DNA of 64,000 nt from Bradyrhizobiaceae bacterium PARB1 (lineage in GTDB: Bacteria > Pseudomonadota > Alphaproteobacteria > Rhizobiales > Xanthobacteraceae). The notes beneath the pieces are model-generated. The model was not told the DNA's origin and did not search any database. It saw nothing but the letters and a program-made list of their open reading frames with translations. Within the stretch, counting starts at the first letter, position 1. Each line of letters starts with the position of its first letter. The DNA lies in contig NKIY01000011.1 of NCBI GenBank assembly GCA_002256345.1, forward strand, positions 62,001 to 126,000. Reading direction: 5' to 3'. Position numbers and translations under genes: made by a program. Shown piece by piece: positions 8,890 to 17,821 of the stretch.

Positions 8890-10668
8890 TCACACCAGCG
8901 CCTTGCCGCCGGCGAAGGCGGCGGCGGTGGCTTCGTCATTGGCTTCCAGCGGCAGCAACATCTCGTTATGTGCCTTGCCCGACGGAATCATCGGGAAGCA
9001 GTTCTCCAGATTCGCCACGCGGCAATCGAACAGCACCGGCTTCTTCACCTTGATCATGTCCATGATCGCGCCATCGAGATCGCCCGGCTTCGTGCACTGG
9101 AAACCGACGCCGCCATAGGCTTCCGCCAGTTTGACGAAATCCGGCAGCGCTTCCGAGTAGGAATGCGACAGGCGGTTGCCATGCAGCAGCTGCTGCCACT
9201 GGCGCACCATGCCCATATACTGGTTGTTCAGGATGAAGATCTTGATCGGCAGTTCATACTGAACCGCAGTCGAGAACTCCTGCATCGTCATCTGCACCGA
9301 GGCGTCGCCGGCGATGTCGATGACCAGTGCATCGGGATGCGCAACCTGCACGCCCATCGCTGCCGGCAGGCCGTAGCCCATGGTGCCAAGGCCGCCCGAG
9401 GTCATCCAGCGATGCGGCTCCTCGAAACCGAAGAACTGCGCCGCCCACATCTGATGCTGGCCGACTTCGGTGGTGATGTAGGTGTCGCGGCCACGCGTCA
9501 GCTCGAACAGGCGCTGGATCGCATGCTGCGGCATGATCACGTCGTTGTTCTTCTTGTAGGCCAGCGAATTGCGCGCGCGCCAGGTGGCGATGTTCTGCCA
9601 CCAGCCCTTGGTATCGGGCTTCTTCGCTTCGGCCTTGAAGACCTGCAGGATGTCGCCGAGCACATTGGCGCAATCGCCGATGATCGGCACGTCGACGCGG
9701 ATGTTCTTGTTGATCGAGGACGGATCGATATCGATATGGATCTTCTTCGAATTCGGCGAGAACGCATCGGTGCGGCCGGTGATGCGGTCATCGAAACGCG
9801 CGCCGACGCACAGCATGACGTCGCAATCATGCATCGCCATGTTCGCTTCGTAGGTGCCGTGCATGCCCAGCATGCCCAGCCAGTTCGGGCCCGAGGCCGG
9901 ATAGGCGCCGAGGCCCATCAGCGTCGAGGTGATCGGGAAGCCGGTGACCTCGACCAGTTCGCGCAGCAGTTTGGTTGCCGCCGGACCGGAATTGATGACG
10001 CCGCCGCCGGAATAGATGACGGGCTTCTTGGCATTCGCGAGCAGCGAGACGGCCTTGCGGATCGCATGCGCATCGCCCTTGAGGCGCGGCGCATAGGAGA
10101 CGTGGACGTCCGACTTACGCGGCGGATGATAGGTGCCGGTGGCGAACTGCACATCCTTCGGAACATCGACGACGACCGGGCCGGGACGGCCGGTGGTGGC
10201 GACATAGAAAGCCTCGTGCAGCACCTTGGCGAGATCGTTGACGTCGCGGACCAGCCAGTTGTGCTTGGTGCAAGGGCGCGTGATCCCGACCGTATCGCAT
10301 TCCTGGAACGCGTCATTGCCGATTAGATGGGTCGGGACCTGGCCGGTGATGCAGACCAGCGGAATCGAATCCATCAGCGCATCGGCCAGCGGCGTCACCA
10401 TATTGGTGGCGCCCGGACCCGAGGTGACGAGAACGACGCCCGGCAAGCCGGTGGAACGGGCATAGCCTTCGGCGGCATGGCCGGCGCCCTGCTCGTGGCG
10501 GACCAGGATGTGCTGGACCTCCTCCTGCTGGAAGATCTCGTCATAGATCGGCAGCACGGCGCCGCCGGGATAGCCGAACAGATGCTTCACGCCGTGATCC
10601 GCGAGCGCGCGCACGATCATGGCGGCGCCGGTCATCTGGTTGGGATCGTGGGGCTTTGCGTCACTCAT
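8890..10668 (-). CDS. ilvB: Acetolactate synthase large (catalytic) subunit
   Basis: Thiamine-diphosphate enzyme making acetolactate and acetohydroxybutyrate, the first step of branched-chain amino acid synthesis. It has 592 residues from the ATG at 10668, which has a GGAG site 7 bases upstream; the frame continues open to 10773, but that stretch is the untranslated attenuator region. N-terminal Pyr domain (FGYPGGAVLPIYDE, with the catalytic Glu in HEQGAGHAAEGYAR), a central FAD-binding domain, and a C-terminal PP domain with the ThDP motif GDAS...NN (~residues 445-475) and NQYMGMVRQWQ. Controlled by the leader-peptide attenuator upstream. Also called ilvI in some genomes. Confidence 0.97.
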   Translation of the reverse strand: MSDAKPHDPNQMTGAAMIVRALADHGVKHLFGYPGGAVLPIYDEIFQQEEVQHILVRHEQGAGHAAEGYARSTGLPGVVLVTSGPGATNMVTPLADALMDSIPLVCITGQVPTHLIGNDAFQECDTVGITRPCTKHNWLVRDVNDLAKVLHEAFYVATTGRPGPVVVDVPKDVQFATGTYHPPRKSDVHVSYAPRLKGDAHAIRKAVSLLANAKKPVIYSGGGVINSGPAATKLLRELVEVTGFPITSTLMGLGAYPASGPNWLGMLGMHGTYEANMAMHDCDVMLCVGARFDDRITGRTDAFSPNSKKIHIDIDPSSINKNIRVDVPIIGDCANVLGDILQVFKAEAKKPDTKGWWQNIATWRARNSLAYKKNNDVIMPQHAIQRLFELTRGRDTYITTEVGQHQMWAAQFFGFEEPHRWMTSGGLGTMGYGLPAAMGVQVAHPDALVIDIAGDASVQMTMQEFSTAVQYELPIKIFILNNQYMGMVRQWQQLLHGNRLSHSYSEALPDFVKLAEAYGGVGFQCTKPGDLDGAIMDMIKVKKPVLFDCRVANLENCFPMIPSGKAHNEMLLPLEANDEATAAAFAGGKALV

Positions 10669-10739
10669 GGTCGGCTCCGGATGCGCCCTTGGCGCTTTGG
10701 TCGATGAGGTATGGTCAGTTGTCGTATCGTTCAGGCAAT

Positions 10740-10764
10740 AAAAAAGGGCCCCGCTGAGGACCCC
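10740..10764 (-). terminator. Attenuator terminator of ilvB
   Basis: On the minus strand a GC-rich hairpin (GGG-g-TCC...GGGCCC, one bulged G) is followed by six T. It lies between the leader peptide stop (10795) and the ilvB start (10668), the position expected for a transcription attenuator. Confidence 0.85.
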
Positions 10765-10780
10765 TGTGCGCACCGCTCGG

Positions 10781-10830
10781 ATCGTGGGTAGCCGTCAGCT
10801 ACCCCCGGCGATGCGCCAGGGTACCACGAT
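10781..10830 (-). promoter_or_regulatory. ilv attenuator: control-codon segment and its pairing partner
   Basis: The Ile-Val codons of the leader (RNA ATCGTGG, 10830-10824) are exactly complementary to CCACGAT downstream (10787-10781). A second stem (GGGTAGC/GCTACCC, 10786-10804) spans the leader stop codon. A ribosome stalled on the Ile/Val codons would hide segment 1 and change the downstream folding, as in classical attenuation. Pairing was read by eye; the 2:3 antiterminator is less clear. Confidence 0.72.
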
Positions 10831-10860
10831 AATAAGGAGATTTGTAATTTTATTGCGCAT
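10795..10860 (-). CDS. ilv operon leader peptide
   Basis: A 21-codon open frame starting ATG at 10860 and ending TGA at 10795. It contains the run Leu-Leu-Ile-Ile-Val-Val at residues 8-13, plus further Ile at 5 and 17. All three end products of the pathway are therefore represented as control codons. It lies 25-30 bases after a good promoter and directly before a stem-loop and terminator. The ribosome site is weak. Too short for ordinary gene calls, but codon content and context make it a confident leader peptide. Confidence 0.88.
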   Translation of the reverse strand: MRNKITNLLIIVVPWRIAGGS

Positions 10861-10892
10861 GACTTGGTCGTATGATCTCGAAACTTGCGCGG

Positions 10893-10920
10893 ACCATAGC
10901 TGGCAAAAATGGGAAGTCAA
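10893..10920 (-). promoter_or_regulatory. ilvB operon promoter (sigma-70 type)
   Basis: TTGACT (10920-10915), 16-base spacer, TATGGT (10898-10893). Transcription would start near 10886, about 26 bases before the leader peptide. No competing promoter is seen closer to ilvB. Confidence 0.65.
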
Positions 10921-11016
10921 GGCATGCCGGCCGGTTCAAGCACGAGATCAAAGGCTATCCGGCTCCGTGGCGTTCGGCGAGAGGAAAATTTGGGAGGGCT
11001 GATATGCGGCGGCGCC

Positions 11017-11925
11017 CTACAGCTTCACCCTCGCCTTCTCTGGCGTCATCCATTCGAATTCCAGCAGTTGATGCCGGAACCAGGTGAACTGCCGTTTGGC
11101 GTAGTGGCGTGTATCCGCCTGGCCGATGGCACAAGCTTCCTCACGCGAAATCTCTCCGCGCAGATACTTGATCAACGCCGGCACGCCATGTGCCTTCATC
11201 GCCGGCAGCAGTGGATCGAGACCGCGGGCCGCCAGCGCTTCGACTTCGTCCAGTGCGCCCTCGTCCAGCATCCGCACGAAGCGGGCGTCGATACGGGCGT
11301 AGAGGTCGTCGCGGTCCGGCGCGAGAAACACGGCGGTGGTGCCATCCGGCGGCAGCAGCGGCGGCAGCGCGTCATTGTGCCAGTCCGTCAGCGCACGGCC
11401 GGTGGCTTCGATCACTTCCAGCGCGCGGGCGATGCGGGTGCGGTCGCGCAGATTGAGTTTGGCGGCGGAGACGGGATCGCGTGTCGCGAGCTCCGCATGC
11501 AGCGCTTCCGGGCCACTACGTTCGAGGCGTGCGCGAACATCGTCGCGCACGGCATCGGGCACCGGCGGCACGGCGGAGAGGCCGCGAGTGAGCGCCTTGA
11601 AATAGAGGCCGGAGCCGCCGATGAAGATCGGTAGCTTGCCCTGCGCCCTCACCTCGGTGAGCACACCGCGCGCCGCATCGACCCATGCCCCAGCCGAGAA
11701 ATTCACCGCAGCGTCCACCGTGCCGTAGAGGCGATGCGGAGCCTGCGCCTCCTCCTCCGGCGTCGGCCGGGCGGTGAGCACGCGCAGGTCGCGATAGACC
11801 TGCATGCTGTCGGTATTGATGACCACACCGTCCCGCGCGCGCGCTACCGCCAGCGCCAGCGCCGACTTGCCGCTGGCGGTCGGCCCTGCGATAAGCAACG
11901 CTCTGTTATCCGGGTTGGAACTCAC
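11017..11925 (-). CDS. miaA: tRNA dimethylallyltransferase
   Basis: Adds the dimethylallyl group to A37 of tRNAs reading UNN codons. It has 302 residues from a GTG start at 11925. The frame is open far upstream, but that part overlaps serB and lacks family similarity. The P-loop [14 protein letters not shown] is at ~residues 10-23, followed by [11 protein letters not shown] (substrate tRNA/DMAPP motif), [14 protein letters not shown] and RQFTWFRHQ near the C terminus. The start is 3 bases from the divergent serB start, so its promoter and ribosome site lie inside serB coding sequence. Often precedes ilv genes in Rhizobiales. Confidence 0.95.
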   Translation of the reverse strand: MSSNPDNRALLIAGPTASGKSALALAVARARDGVVINTDSMQVYRDLRVLTARPTPEEEAQAPHRLYGTVDAAVNFSAGAWVDAARGVLTEVRAQGKLPIFIGGSGLYFKALTRGLSAVPPVPDAVRDDVRARLERSGPEALHAELATRDPVSAAKLNLRDRTRIARALEVIEATGRALTDWHNDALPPLLPPDGTTAVFLAPDRDDLYARIDARFVRMLDEGALDEVEALAARGLDPLLPAMKAHGVPALIKYLRGEISREEACAIGQADTRHYAKRQFTWFRHQLLEFEWMTPEKARVKL

Positions 11926-11928
11926 GTC

Positions 11929-12831
11929 ATGTCTCTCGTCGCTACCTTGATCTGCAATCCCGCCGATCCCGCTCTCGATAGCACGGTGCTCGACGGTCTG
12001 CGCGCGATCCTGCCGGGCGATACCGCGATGCACTGGCTGGACGACGGCGTCGCCGCCGACATCCTGTTCGCTCCCGAGAATAACAGCACCACCGACCAGA
12101 TCATCTTCGCCGACCGCCTGCGCGCCGCGCGGGGCGACATGCCGATCGATGTGGTGGTGCAGCCTGTGCTCGATCGGCGCAAGAAGCTTTTTCTGGCCGA
12201 CATGGATTCCACCATGATCGGCCAGGAGTGCATCGACGAGCTCGCCGATTTCGCCGGCCTCAAGGCCCATGTGGCCGCCATCACCGAGCGCGCCATGCGC
12301 GGCGAGATCGAATTCGAGCCGGCGCTGCGCGAACGCGTGGCGCTGCTGAAGGATCTGCCCGTCACGGTGGTGGACGAGGTGCTGGCCGAACGCATTACGC
12401 TGACACCGGGCGGCCGCGCGCTGGTGCAGACCATGCGCGCCAATGGCGCCTATACCTGCCTCGTCTCTGGCGGCTTTACGCTATTCACCGCCAAGGTCGC
12501 TGAGCTAGTCGGCTTCCAGGAGAATCGCGCCAACGAATTGCATGTGCAGGACGGCAAGCTGACCGGCACCGTGGCCGAGCCGATCCTTGGCAAGGCCGCC
12601 AAGCTCGCAACGCTCGTGGAGTTGCGCGAGAGCTTCGATCTCGACAATCTCGATACGCTAGCCGTCGGCGACGGCGCCAACGATCTGGCGATGATTCAGG
12701 ATGCGGGCCTCGGTGTGGCCTATCACGCCAAGCCGGCGGTGGCTGCGGCGGCGCATGGGCGGATCGATTTCGGCGATCTCACCGCGCTGCTGTTTGCGCA
12801 GGGATACAAGCGCGGCGAGTTCGTAGCTTAA
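11929..12831 (+). CDS. serB: Phosphoserine phosphatase
   Basis: Last step of serine synthesis: hydrolyses O-phosphoserine. It has 300 residues from the ATG at 11929. The HAD signature [18 protein letters not shown] carries the nucleophile/acid Asp pair (near residue 88). VSGGFTLFT (motif II Ser) and the [10 protein letters not shown] metal motif complete the active site. The N-terminal ~80 residues form the ACT-like extension seen in alphaproteobacterial SerB. GGA lies 7 bases upstream, within miaA. The gene ends just before a family B repeat that separates it from the convergent degP. Confidence 0.95.
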   Translation: MSLVATLICNPADPALDSTVLDGLRAILPGDTAMHWLDDGVAADILFAPENNSTTDQIIFADRLRAARGDMPIDVVVQPVLDRRKKLFLADMDSTMIGQECIDELADFAGLKAHVAAITERAMRGEIEFEPALRERVALLKDLPVTVVDEVLAERITLTPGGRALVQTMRANGAYTCLVSGGFTLFTAKVAELVGFQENRANELHVQDGKLTGTVAEPILGKAAKLATLVELRESFDLDNLDTLAVGDGANDLAMIQDAGLGVAYHAKPAVAAAAHGRIDFGDLTALLFAQGYKRGEFVA

Positions 12832-12847
12832 CGACGTAGCGCGTGAT

Positions 12848-13002
12848 CTCCCTCCCCCAAACAGCGAAGCTGCGCCGTGGGGAGGGTGGCCGATAGGCCA
12901 GGTGGGGTCTCTCCCCACGTGACGTCGTTTAGTGGGGATGGACCCCACCCGTCACTCGCTTCGCTCGTGCCCCCTCCCCAGTCGCTTCGCTCCGGGGAGG
13001 GA
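12848..13002. repeat. Dispersed repeat, family B copy 1
   Basis: About 155 bases bounded by TCCCTCCCCCAA and CCGGGGAGGGA, with an internal CCCCACGTGACGTC stretch. A second copy is at 56099-56265. Both copies lie between convergent genes (here serB and degP), where the long GC-rich inverted ends could end transcription from both sides. Confidence 0.75.
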
Positions 13003-13012
13003 AAAGAGCGCC

Positions 13013-14536
13013 CTACTGCACGCTCAGCGCTACGAAGCGCAATTCGCCGTCGCCATTCGAGACGAGCAGCAGTACCGACTTCTTGCCGTCCTTCTTCACG
13101 GCATCGATACGCTTGTTGACCTCGGCGGCATTGGTCACTGCTTCCTGAGCGACCTCGACAATGACATCACCAGCCGAGAGGCGCTTCTCGGCTGCATCCG
13201 AGCCCTTATCCACGCCGGTGACCACCACACCCTTCACGCTGTCCTTGATCTTGTACTTGGTGCGCAGCTCCTTGCTGAGCGCAGTCAGATCAAGACCGAG
13301 CGCCTTCTGCGTCGCAGGCTTCTCGGCCTCGGGCGTTGCCTTCAGCGAAGCCTGTACCGGCTTGTCGTCCTCGAGGCGTCCGAGGGTAACCTTCTTGGTC
13401 TCCTCCTTGCCCTTGCGGATGATCAGCACATCGACAGCCTTGCCGACAGTCGTGTTAGCGACGATCCGGGACAGATCCTTCGGCTCCTTGACGTCCTTGC
13501 CGTCGAACTTCACCACCACGTCTCCGGTCTCCAGACCGGCGGGCTTGGCGGGGCCCTTGTCGTCGATGCCAGCGATCAGCGCGCCCCGGGCGGGCTTGAT
13601 ATTAAGGCTTTCGGCGATCTCGTCGGTAACCGGCTGAATGCGGACGCCGAGCCAGCCGCGGCGCACTTCCTTGTATTCGCGCAACTGATCGATGACACCC
13701 GCCACCGTCTTCGACGGCACCGCGAAGCCGAGGCCGATGGAGCCGCCGGTGGGCGAGATGATCAGCGTGTTCACGCCCACCACTTCGCCATCGAGATTGA
13801 ACAGCGGGCCACCGGAATTGCCGCGATTGATCGAGGCGTCGGTCTGGATATAGCTGTCATAGGGGCCGTTGTTGATATCGCGATTGCGCGCCGAAACGAT
13901 GCCGGCGGTGACACTGCCACCGAGCGAGAACGGGTTGCCGATGGCGATCACCCATTCGCCGAGACGCAGCTTGTCGCTGTCGCCAAACTTCACGGCCGTC
14001 ACCGGTTTCACCGGCGTGAACTTCAGCAGCGCGAGATCGGTCTTCTTGTCAACACCGACAAGCTCAGCCTTGATCTTGGTGCCGTCGTTCTGGATCACCG
14101 TGATCTCGTCCGCACCGTCGATGACGTGATTGTTGGTAACCACGAGACCAGCAGCATCGATGATGAAGCCGGAGCCGAGCGAATTGGTCTTGCGCGGCTG
14201 CATGCCGCTGCCCTTTTCGCCGCCGCCGCGACCGCCGCGATTCTTGAAGAAGTCCTCGAAGAACTCCTCGAACGGGGAGCCCGGCGGCAGTTGCGGCATC
14301 GCACCGCGACCGCCCTCGCCACTGTTCTTCGCTTCCACCGTCGAGCTGGTGGAGATGTTGACCACCGAGTCGATCACCTTTTCGGCGACATCGGCAATGC
14401 CGTCAGGACCGCGGGCATAAGCGGGCAGCGAGGACATGCTGACAACCGTGCCGACCGCGATGGCAGCCATCAGCGGACGCAGACCGAAATTGCGCATACG
14501 GCGCGGTGACGTGAGAACGGAAGTCACGATGGACAT
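13013..14536 (-). CDS. degP: Do-family periplasmic serine protease (HtrA/DegP)
   Basis: Envelope quality-control protease and chaperone. It has 507 residues from the ATG at 14536, preceded by AGGAG. Signal peptide ending ..LPAYA (residue ~41). The trypsin-like domain has the triad His137 (TNNHVIDG), Asp167 (KTDLALL) and Ser241 (RGNSGGPLF). Two PDZ domains follow (~300-390, starting RRGWLGVRIQPV, and ~415-505). A Gly/Phe-rich insert (EEFFEDFFKNRGG) before the protease domain is typical of alphaproteobacterial members. It closes the hflK-hflC-DUF2065-degP group, a conserved membrane-proteostasis set. The longer open frame to 15007 is not supported. Confidence 0.95.
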   Translation of the reverse strand: MSIVTSVLTSPRRMRNFGLRPLMAAIAVGTVVSMSSLPAYARGPDGIADVAEKVIDSVVNISTSSTVEAKNSGEGGRGAMPQLPPGSPFEEFFEDFFKNRGGRGGGEKGSGMQPRKTNSLGSGFIIDAAGLVVTNNHVIDGADEITVIQNDGTKIKAELVGVDKKTDLALLKFTPVKPVTAVKFGDSDKLRLGEWVIAIGNPFSLGGSVTAGIVSARNRDINNGPYDSYIQTDASINRGNSGGPLFNLDGEVVGVNTLIISPTGGSIGLGFAVPSKTVAGVIDQLREYKEVRRGWLGVRIQPVTDEIAESLNIKPARGALIAGIDDKGPAKPAGLETGDVVVKFDGKDVKEPKDLSRIVANTTVGKAVDVLIIRKGKEETKKVTLGRLEDDKPVQASLKATPEAEKPATQKALGLDLTALSKELRTKYKIKDSVKGVVVTGVDKGSDAAEKRLSAGDVIVEVAQEAVTNAAEVNKRIDAVKKDGKKSVLLLVSNGDGELRFVALSVQ

Positions 14537-14745
14537 AGGGGTAACGTCTCCTGACGAGAGTCGGCAATTTGCGTGCAGAGTGCGCTCTAACCACACGGTT
14601 GCGCAAGCCTCCGCGGAACCTTGGGGCAACCGTCCCGACGCGCTTACTAGAGCTGCAGATTGCGGCGGAATGCAGATAGATCGACAGCGATCATCTTGAT
14701 CGCACTGCGCTTTTGGGCACGGAGCGGTGGGGATTGAAAATTGGG

Positions 14746-14946
14746 CTAACGCCGCACGAACCAGATCAGGATCAGGCCGCCGACTGCGGAGATGATACCG
14801 GCGAGCCGCAATACGCTGTCGGGCGATGCGAGCGCGCTCTTCATCGCGCGCCGCATCCAGCCGGGGAAACCGAGAAACAGGATACCTTCGAACACAAGCA
14901 GTATCCCCAAACCGATGAGGAAGTCGGTCAGCGCTATGGACCCCAC
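14746..14946 (-). CDS. DUF2065 small membrane protein
   Basis: Small inner-membrane protein of 66 residues, YjeT/DUF2065 type. I choose the GTG at 14946 because GGGAG lies 8 bases upstream and the family normally begins right at this point (ALTDFLIGLGILLVFEG). Two hydrophobic helices are visible, ending VGGLILIWFVRR. An in-frame ATG at 15018 would add 24 hydrophilic residues overlapping a perfect hairpin. It sits between hflC and degP as in many alpha- and gammaproteobacteria, suggesting a role with the HflKC/FtsH complex. No biochemical function is known. Confidence 0.85.
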   Translation of the reverse strand: MGSIALTDFLIGLGILLVFEGILFLGFPGWMRRAMKSALASPDSVLRLAGIISAVGGLILIWFVRR

Positions 14947-15007
14947 CGGTATCAACTCCCGAACTTTCGCACCCTGACGTTTCTTGGCGCAGTCTTCTGA
15001 AAAGCAA

Positions 15008-15038
15008 ATGAGGCGCATCGTGTGACGATGCGCCTCAT
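15008..15038. terminator. Perfect hairpin between hflC and DUF2065
   Basis: Inverted repeat of 14 bases (ATGAGGCGCATCGT / ACGATGCGCCTCAT) with a 3-base loop. On the minus strand it is followed by TTGCTTTT, so it could be a weak terminator or mRNA stabiliser within the hflK-hflC-DUF2065 transcript. Confidence 0.6.
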
Positions 15039-15100
15039 CCTTAGATCAGACTTGCCGCGAACGCAAAACAGACAGAGCGTCCGCGCGCCGCCGCCTGTCG

Positions 15101-15991
15101 TTATGGTTTAGCCGCGGCGGGCTTGCCCGACGGATTGGCGAAGAAGCGGAAGAACTCCGAATCCGGCCGCAGCAGGTAACGGGTGTCGTTCTGTTTCAAC
15201 CCGTTCTCATAAGCGGTCATCGACCGGTAGAACGCGAAGAAATCGGCATCCTTGCCATAGGCATCTGCGAACAGACGGTTACGCTCGCCGTCGCCCTCAC
15301 CACGGATCTGTTCGGCCTGCGAGTTCGCATCCGCGATGATGACCGTCGCCTCGCGATCCGCCTTGGAGCGGATTTCCTGAGCCTTCTGACCGCCCTGCGC
15401 GCGGAACTCGGCCGCTTCGCGCTGACGTTCGGTCTGCATGCGCTGATAGACCGCCTGGCTGTTGGCATCCGGCAGATCGGCGCGACGGATACGGACGTCA
15501 ACCACCGAGATGCCGTAGCCGTCGGCTTCCTTGTCGAGCTGATCGCGGATCTTGTTCATCAGGCCCTCGCGATCGTCGCGAACGATCTGGATGAACGTGA
15601 CCTCGCCGAGCACGCGGCGCATGGCCGCGTTCAAGAGCGTCGTCAGCTGGATATTCGCCCCCTGGATCGTGCCGATGCTCTGATAGAAGCGCAGCGCGTT
15701 CTTGATGCGATAGCGGGCGAAGGCATCGACCACCAGACGACGCTGGTCGTTGGCGATGACTTCCTGCGCGGGATTCTCGAGGTCGAGAATACGCTTGTCG
15801 ATCGAGATCACGCTATCGATGAACGGCACCTTGAAGTTCAGGCCGGGCTCGGTGACCACGCGTACGGGCTCACCGAGGCGAACCACGAGGGCCTGCTCGG
15901 TCTGACGCACGGTGTAGAGCGAGCCGAAGCCGATGACGACAAGCACCAAGATGACGATCAGTGCGACGATACCTGAGATACCGGATTTCAT
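15101..15991 (-). CDS. hflC: Protease modulator HflC
   Basis: SPFH/band-7 protein of 296 residues that forms a membrane complex with HflK around the FtsH protease. N-terminal membrane anchor (GIVALIVILVLVVIGFGSLYTV, residues 6-27), then the SPFH domain (RQTEQALVVRLGEPVRVV..PGLNFKVPFID) and a C-terminal coiled region rich in Glu/Arg/Ala (AEFRAQGGQKAQEIRSKADR) with ADANSQAEQIRGEGDGERN. The start overlaps the hflK stop by four bases, so the two are coupled. The length matches the usual ~300 residues. Confidence 0.96.
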   Translation of the reverse strand: MKSGISGIVALIVILVLVVIGFGSLYTVRQTEQALVVRLGEPVRVVTEPGLNFKVPFIDSVISIDKRILDLENPAQEVIANDQRRLVVDAFARYRIKNALRFYQSIGTIQGANIQLTTLLNAAMRRVLGEVTFIQIVRDDREGLMNKIRDQLDKEADGYGISVVDVRIRRADLPDANSQAVYQRMQTERQREAAEFRAQGGQKAQEIRSKADREATVIIADANSQAEQIRGEGDGERNRLFADAYGKDADFFAFYRSMTAYENGLKQNDTRYLLRPDSEFFRFFANPSGKPAAAKP

Positions 15992-17139
15992 CGGTTGCCC
16001 CCACTCTGCTGAGGCTGACCAGATGTCGCCGGTGGCTGACGTCGCGGCGTCAGTTCGTTCAAGGGAAGATAAGGCACGACGCCCTGCGAGCCGGCGCCCT
16101 GGCCGGGATCGCTGATCAGCTTCTCGGCGCCATGCAGAATCTTCTCCATGGTTTCGAGATAGAGACGCTGACGGGTCACGTCCGGCGCCTTCTTGTACTC
16201 TTCATATACCTTCAGGAAGCGCGCGCTCTGGCCCTTGGCCTCGGCGATCGCCTGTTCGCGATAACCTTCCGCAACCTGCAGGATTTGCGCGGCACGGCCG
16301 CGCGCGTCGGGAACGACGCGGTTGGTATAGGTCTGCGCCTCGTTCTGCAGACGCTGGGCGTCGGCCTGCGCCGCCTGCACGTCGCGGAACGCGTCGATGA
16401 CCTGGGCGGGCGGATCGACCTTCTGCAGCTGCACCTGCTGGATCAGCACGCCGGCGCCGTAGCCGTCGAGCGTCTTCTGCATCAGTTCCTGCACCTGCGT
16501 TTCGGTGGTGGTGCGTGCGCCGGTGAGGATCGGCTGGATGTTGGCGCGACCGACCACTTCACGCATCACGCTCTCGGCCACCGCCTTCACGGTGCCTTCC
16601 GGATTCTGGATGTTGAAGAGGAAGTTGCCCACGCCGTCCGGCTTGATGCGCCAGAGCACGGTGAAATCGACATCGACGATGTTTTCGTCGCCGGTGAGCA
16701 TCAGGCTCTCTTCCGGCACGTCGCGCATCGTACGGCCGCGGCGACCGGTGTCTTCGAGGATCGACATGCCAACCGACAGCGTCGACACGCGCAGCGCCTT
16801 CGGCAGCAGCACGGTCTCGATCGGGTAAGGCAGATGATAGTTCAGACCTGGCTGCACGGTGCGCACATGCTTGCCGAAGCGCAGCACGACGCCGAGTTCT
16901 TCCGACTGCACGCGGAAGAAGCCGGACAGACCCCAGATCGCACCTGCAACGACGATGACTAGGAAGATACCCATGCCGCTGATGAAGCCGCCGGGCAGCA
17001 TCGACTGCAGACGGTCCTGCCCCTTGCGCAGAAGATCCTCAAGATCGGGCGGCCTCGGTCCGGACGACTGCGGACCCGATCCCCAGGGTCCTTTCGGGCC
17101 GGGCCCCCATGGGCCACCGCCTTGATTCTTCCACGGCAT
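15988..17139 (-). CDS. hflK: FtsH protease activity modulator HflK
   Basis: Partner of HflC in the large membrane ring that modulates FtsH. It has 383 residues. The N-terminal ~45 residues are Gly/Pro/Trp-rich (NQGGGPWGPGPKGPWGSGP), typical of HflK. Then come one membrane helix (ISGMGIFLVIVVAGAIWGL, ~53-71), the SPFH domain (FRVQSEELGVVLRFGKHVRTV..PGLNYHLPYPIE) and an alanine-rich helical tail (DVQAAQADAQRLQNEAQTY). First gene of the coupled hflK-hflC pair; folA and thyA lie upstream on the same strand. Confidence 0.96.
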   Translation of the reverse strand: MPWKNQGGGPWGPGPKGPWGSGPQSSGPRPPDLEDLLRKGQDRLQSMLPGGFISGMGIFLVIVVAGAIWGLSGFFRVQSEELGVVLRFGKHVRTVQPGLNYHLPYPIETVLLPKALRVSTLSVGMSILEDTGRRGRTMRDVPEESLMLTGDENIVDVDFTVLWRIKPDGVGNFLFNIQNPEGTVKAVAESVMREVVGRANIQPILTGARTTTETQVQELMQKTLDGYGAGVLIQQVQLQKVDPPAQVIDAFRDVQAAQADAQRLQNEAQTYTNRVVPDARGRAAQILQVAEGYREQAIAEAKGQSARFLKVYEEYKKAPDVTRQRLYLETMEKILHGAEKLISDPGQGAGSQGVVPYLPLNELTPRRQPPATSGQPQQSGGNR

Positions 17140-17291
17140 TCAAACTCTCCTCTGCGCGGCCGGATAGTCCGGTCCCGCCACGTCTGCATGGCTTTATAGG
17201 GGACGACCCCTGCTCTTACAACGCGGGGCACCTGACCGTTGCAGCTAAGCGTAACGCCATGTTTTTCAATGTTAACGGCCGAAAAACGAGG

Positions 17292-17810
17292 CTAGTTCGG
17301 GGCCCGCCGGCAATATGTCACATAGGAGAAATCGACGCTGTCCTCGCCGGCCGCGGACTGCCTGGCGCGGGCGGTTTCTTCCCATACAGTGAGATCGACG
17401 GGCGGCAGCGTGGTATCGCCGATCGGGCGCGCATGTACTTCGGTCACCTCGAGGCGATCTGCGAAGCGCATCCATTGTGCGTAAATCTCCGCTCCGCCGA
17501 TGATCATGATCTCCTTGACGGAGCGCCTCAGCGCATCGCCCGTAGCAATGGCACGAGCGTCGGCGAGCGAAGTGGCGACCACCGCACCGTCCGCTGTGTA
17601 ATCGGCATTGCGCGTGATCACGATATTCGTTCGGCCGGGCAGCGGCCTGCGCGGGAACGACTCGAAAGTCTTGCGGCCCATGACGATCGGCTTGCCCATG
17701 GTCAGCGCCTTGAAGCGCTGCATGTCGGACTTGAGCCGCCACGGAATGGTGTTGTCATTGCCGATGACGCCGTTCTCCGCGACGGCGTAGACGAGGACAA
17801 CCTCAAGCAT
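17292..17810 (-). CDS. folA: Dihydrofolate reductase
   Basis: Reduces dihydrofolate with NADPH, renewing the folate used by ThyA. It has 172 residues from the ATG at 17810; a TTG five codons earlier (17825) has a better ribosome site (GAGG) and overlaps the thyA stop, so the true start is uncertain. Family motifs: AVAENGVIGNDNTIPWRLKSDM, MGKPIVMGRKTFES, LPGRTNIVITR and IIGGAEIYAQWM. The substrate-binding acidic residue is Asp/Glu in the LKSD segment. It lies immediately after thyA on the same strand, the common order in proteobacteria. Confidence 0.95.
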   Translation of the reverse strand: MLEVVLVYAVAENGVIGNDNTIPWRLKSDMQRFKALTMGKPIVMGRKTFESFPRRPLPGRTNIVITRNADYTADGAVVATSLADARAIATGDALRRSVKEIMIIGGAEIYAQWMRFADRLEVTEVHARPIGDTTLPPVDLTVWEETARARQSAAGEDSVDFSYVTYCRRAPN

Positions 17811-17821
17811 GGCTTTCGCGT

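Noticed and set aside
8863-10326. 487-codon plus-strand frame across ilvB
   Set aside because: Mirror of ilvB codon bias; no family motifs and no promoter or ribosome site.
10669-10773. N-terminal extension of ilvB
   Set aside because: The frame is open by chance through the attenuator; the ATG at 10668 has a proper ribosome site and matches family length.
11926-12270. Long N-terminal extension of miaA
   Set aside because: Antisense to serB and without MiaA similarity; GTG at 11925 fits the family.
12932-14509. 525-codon plus-strand frame across degP
   Set aside because: Antisense to degP, which has full catalytic motifs; starts within repeat B.
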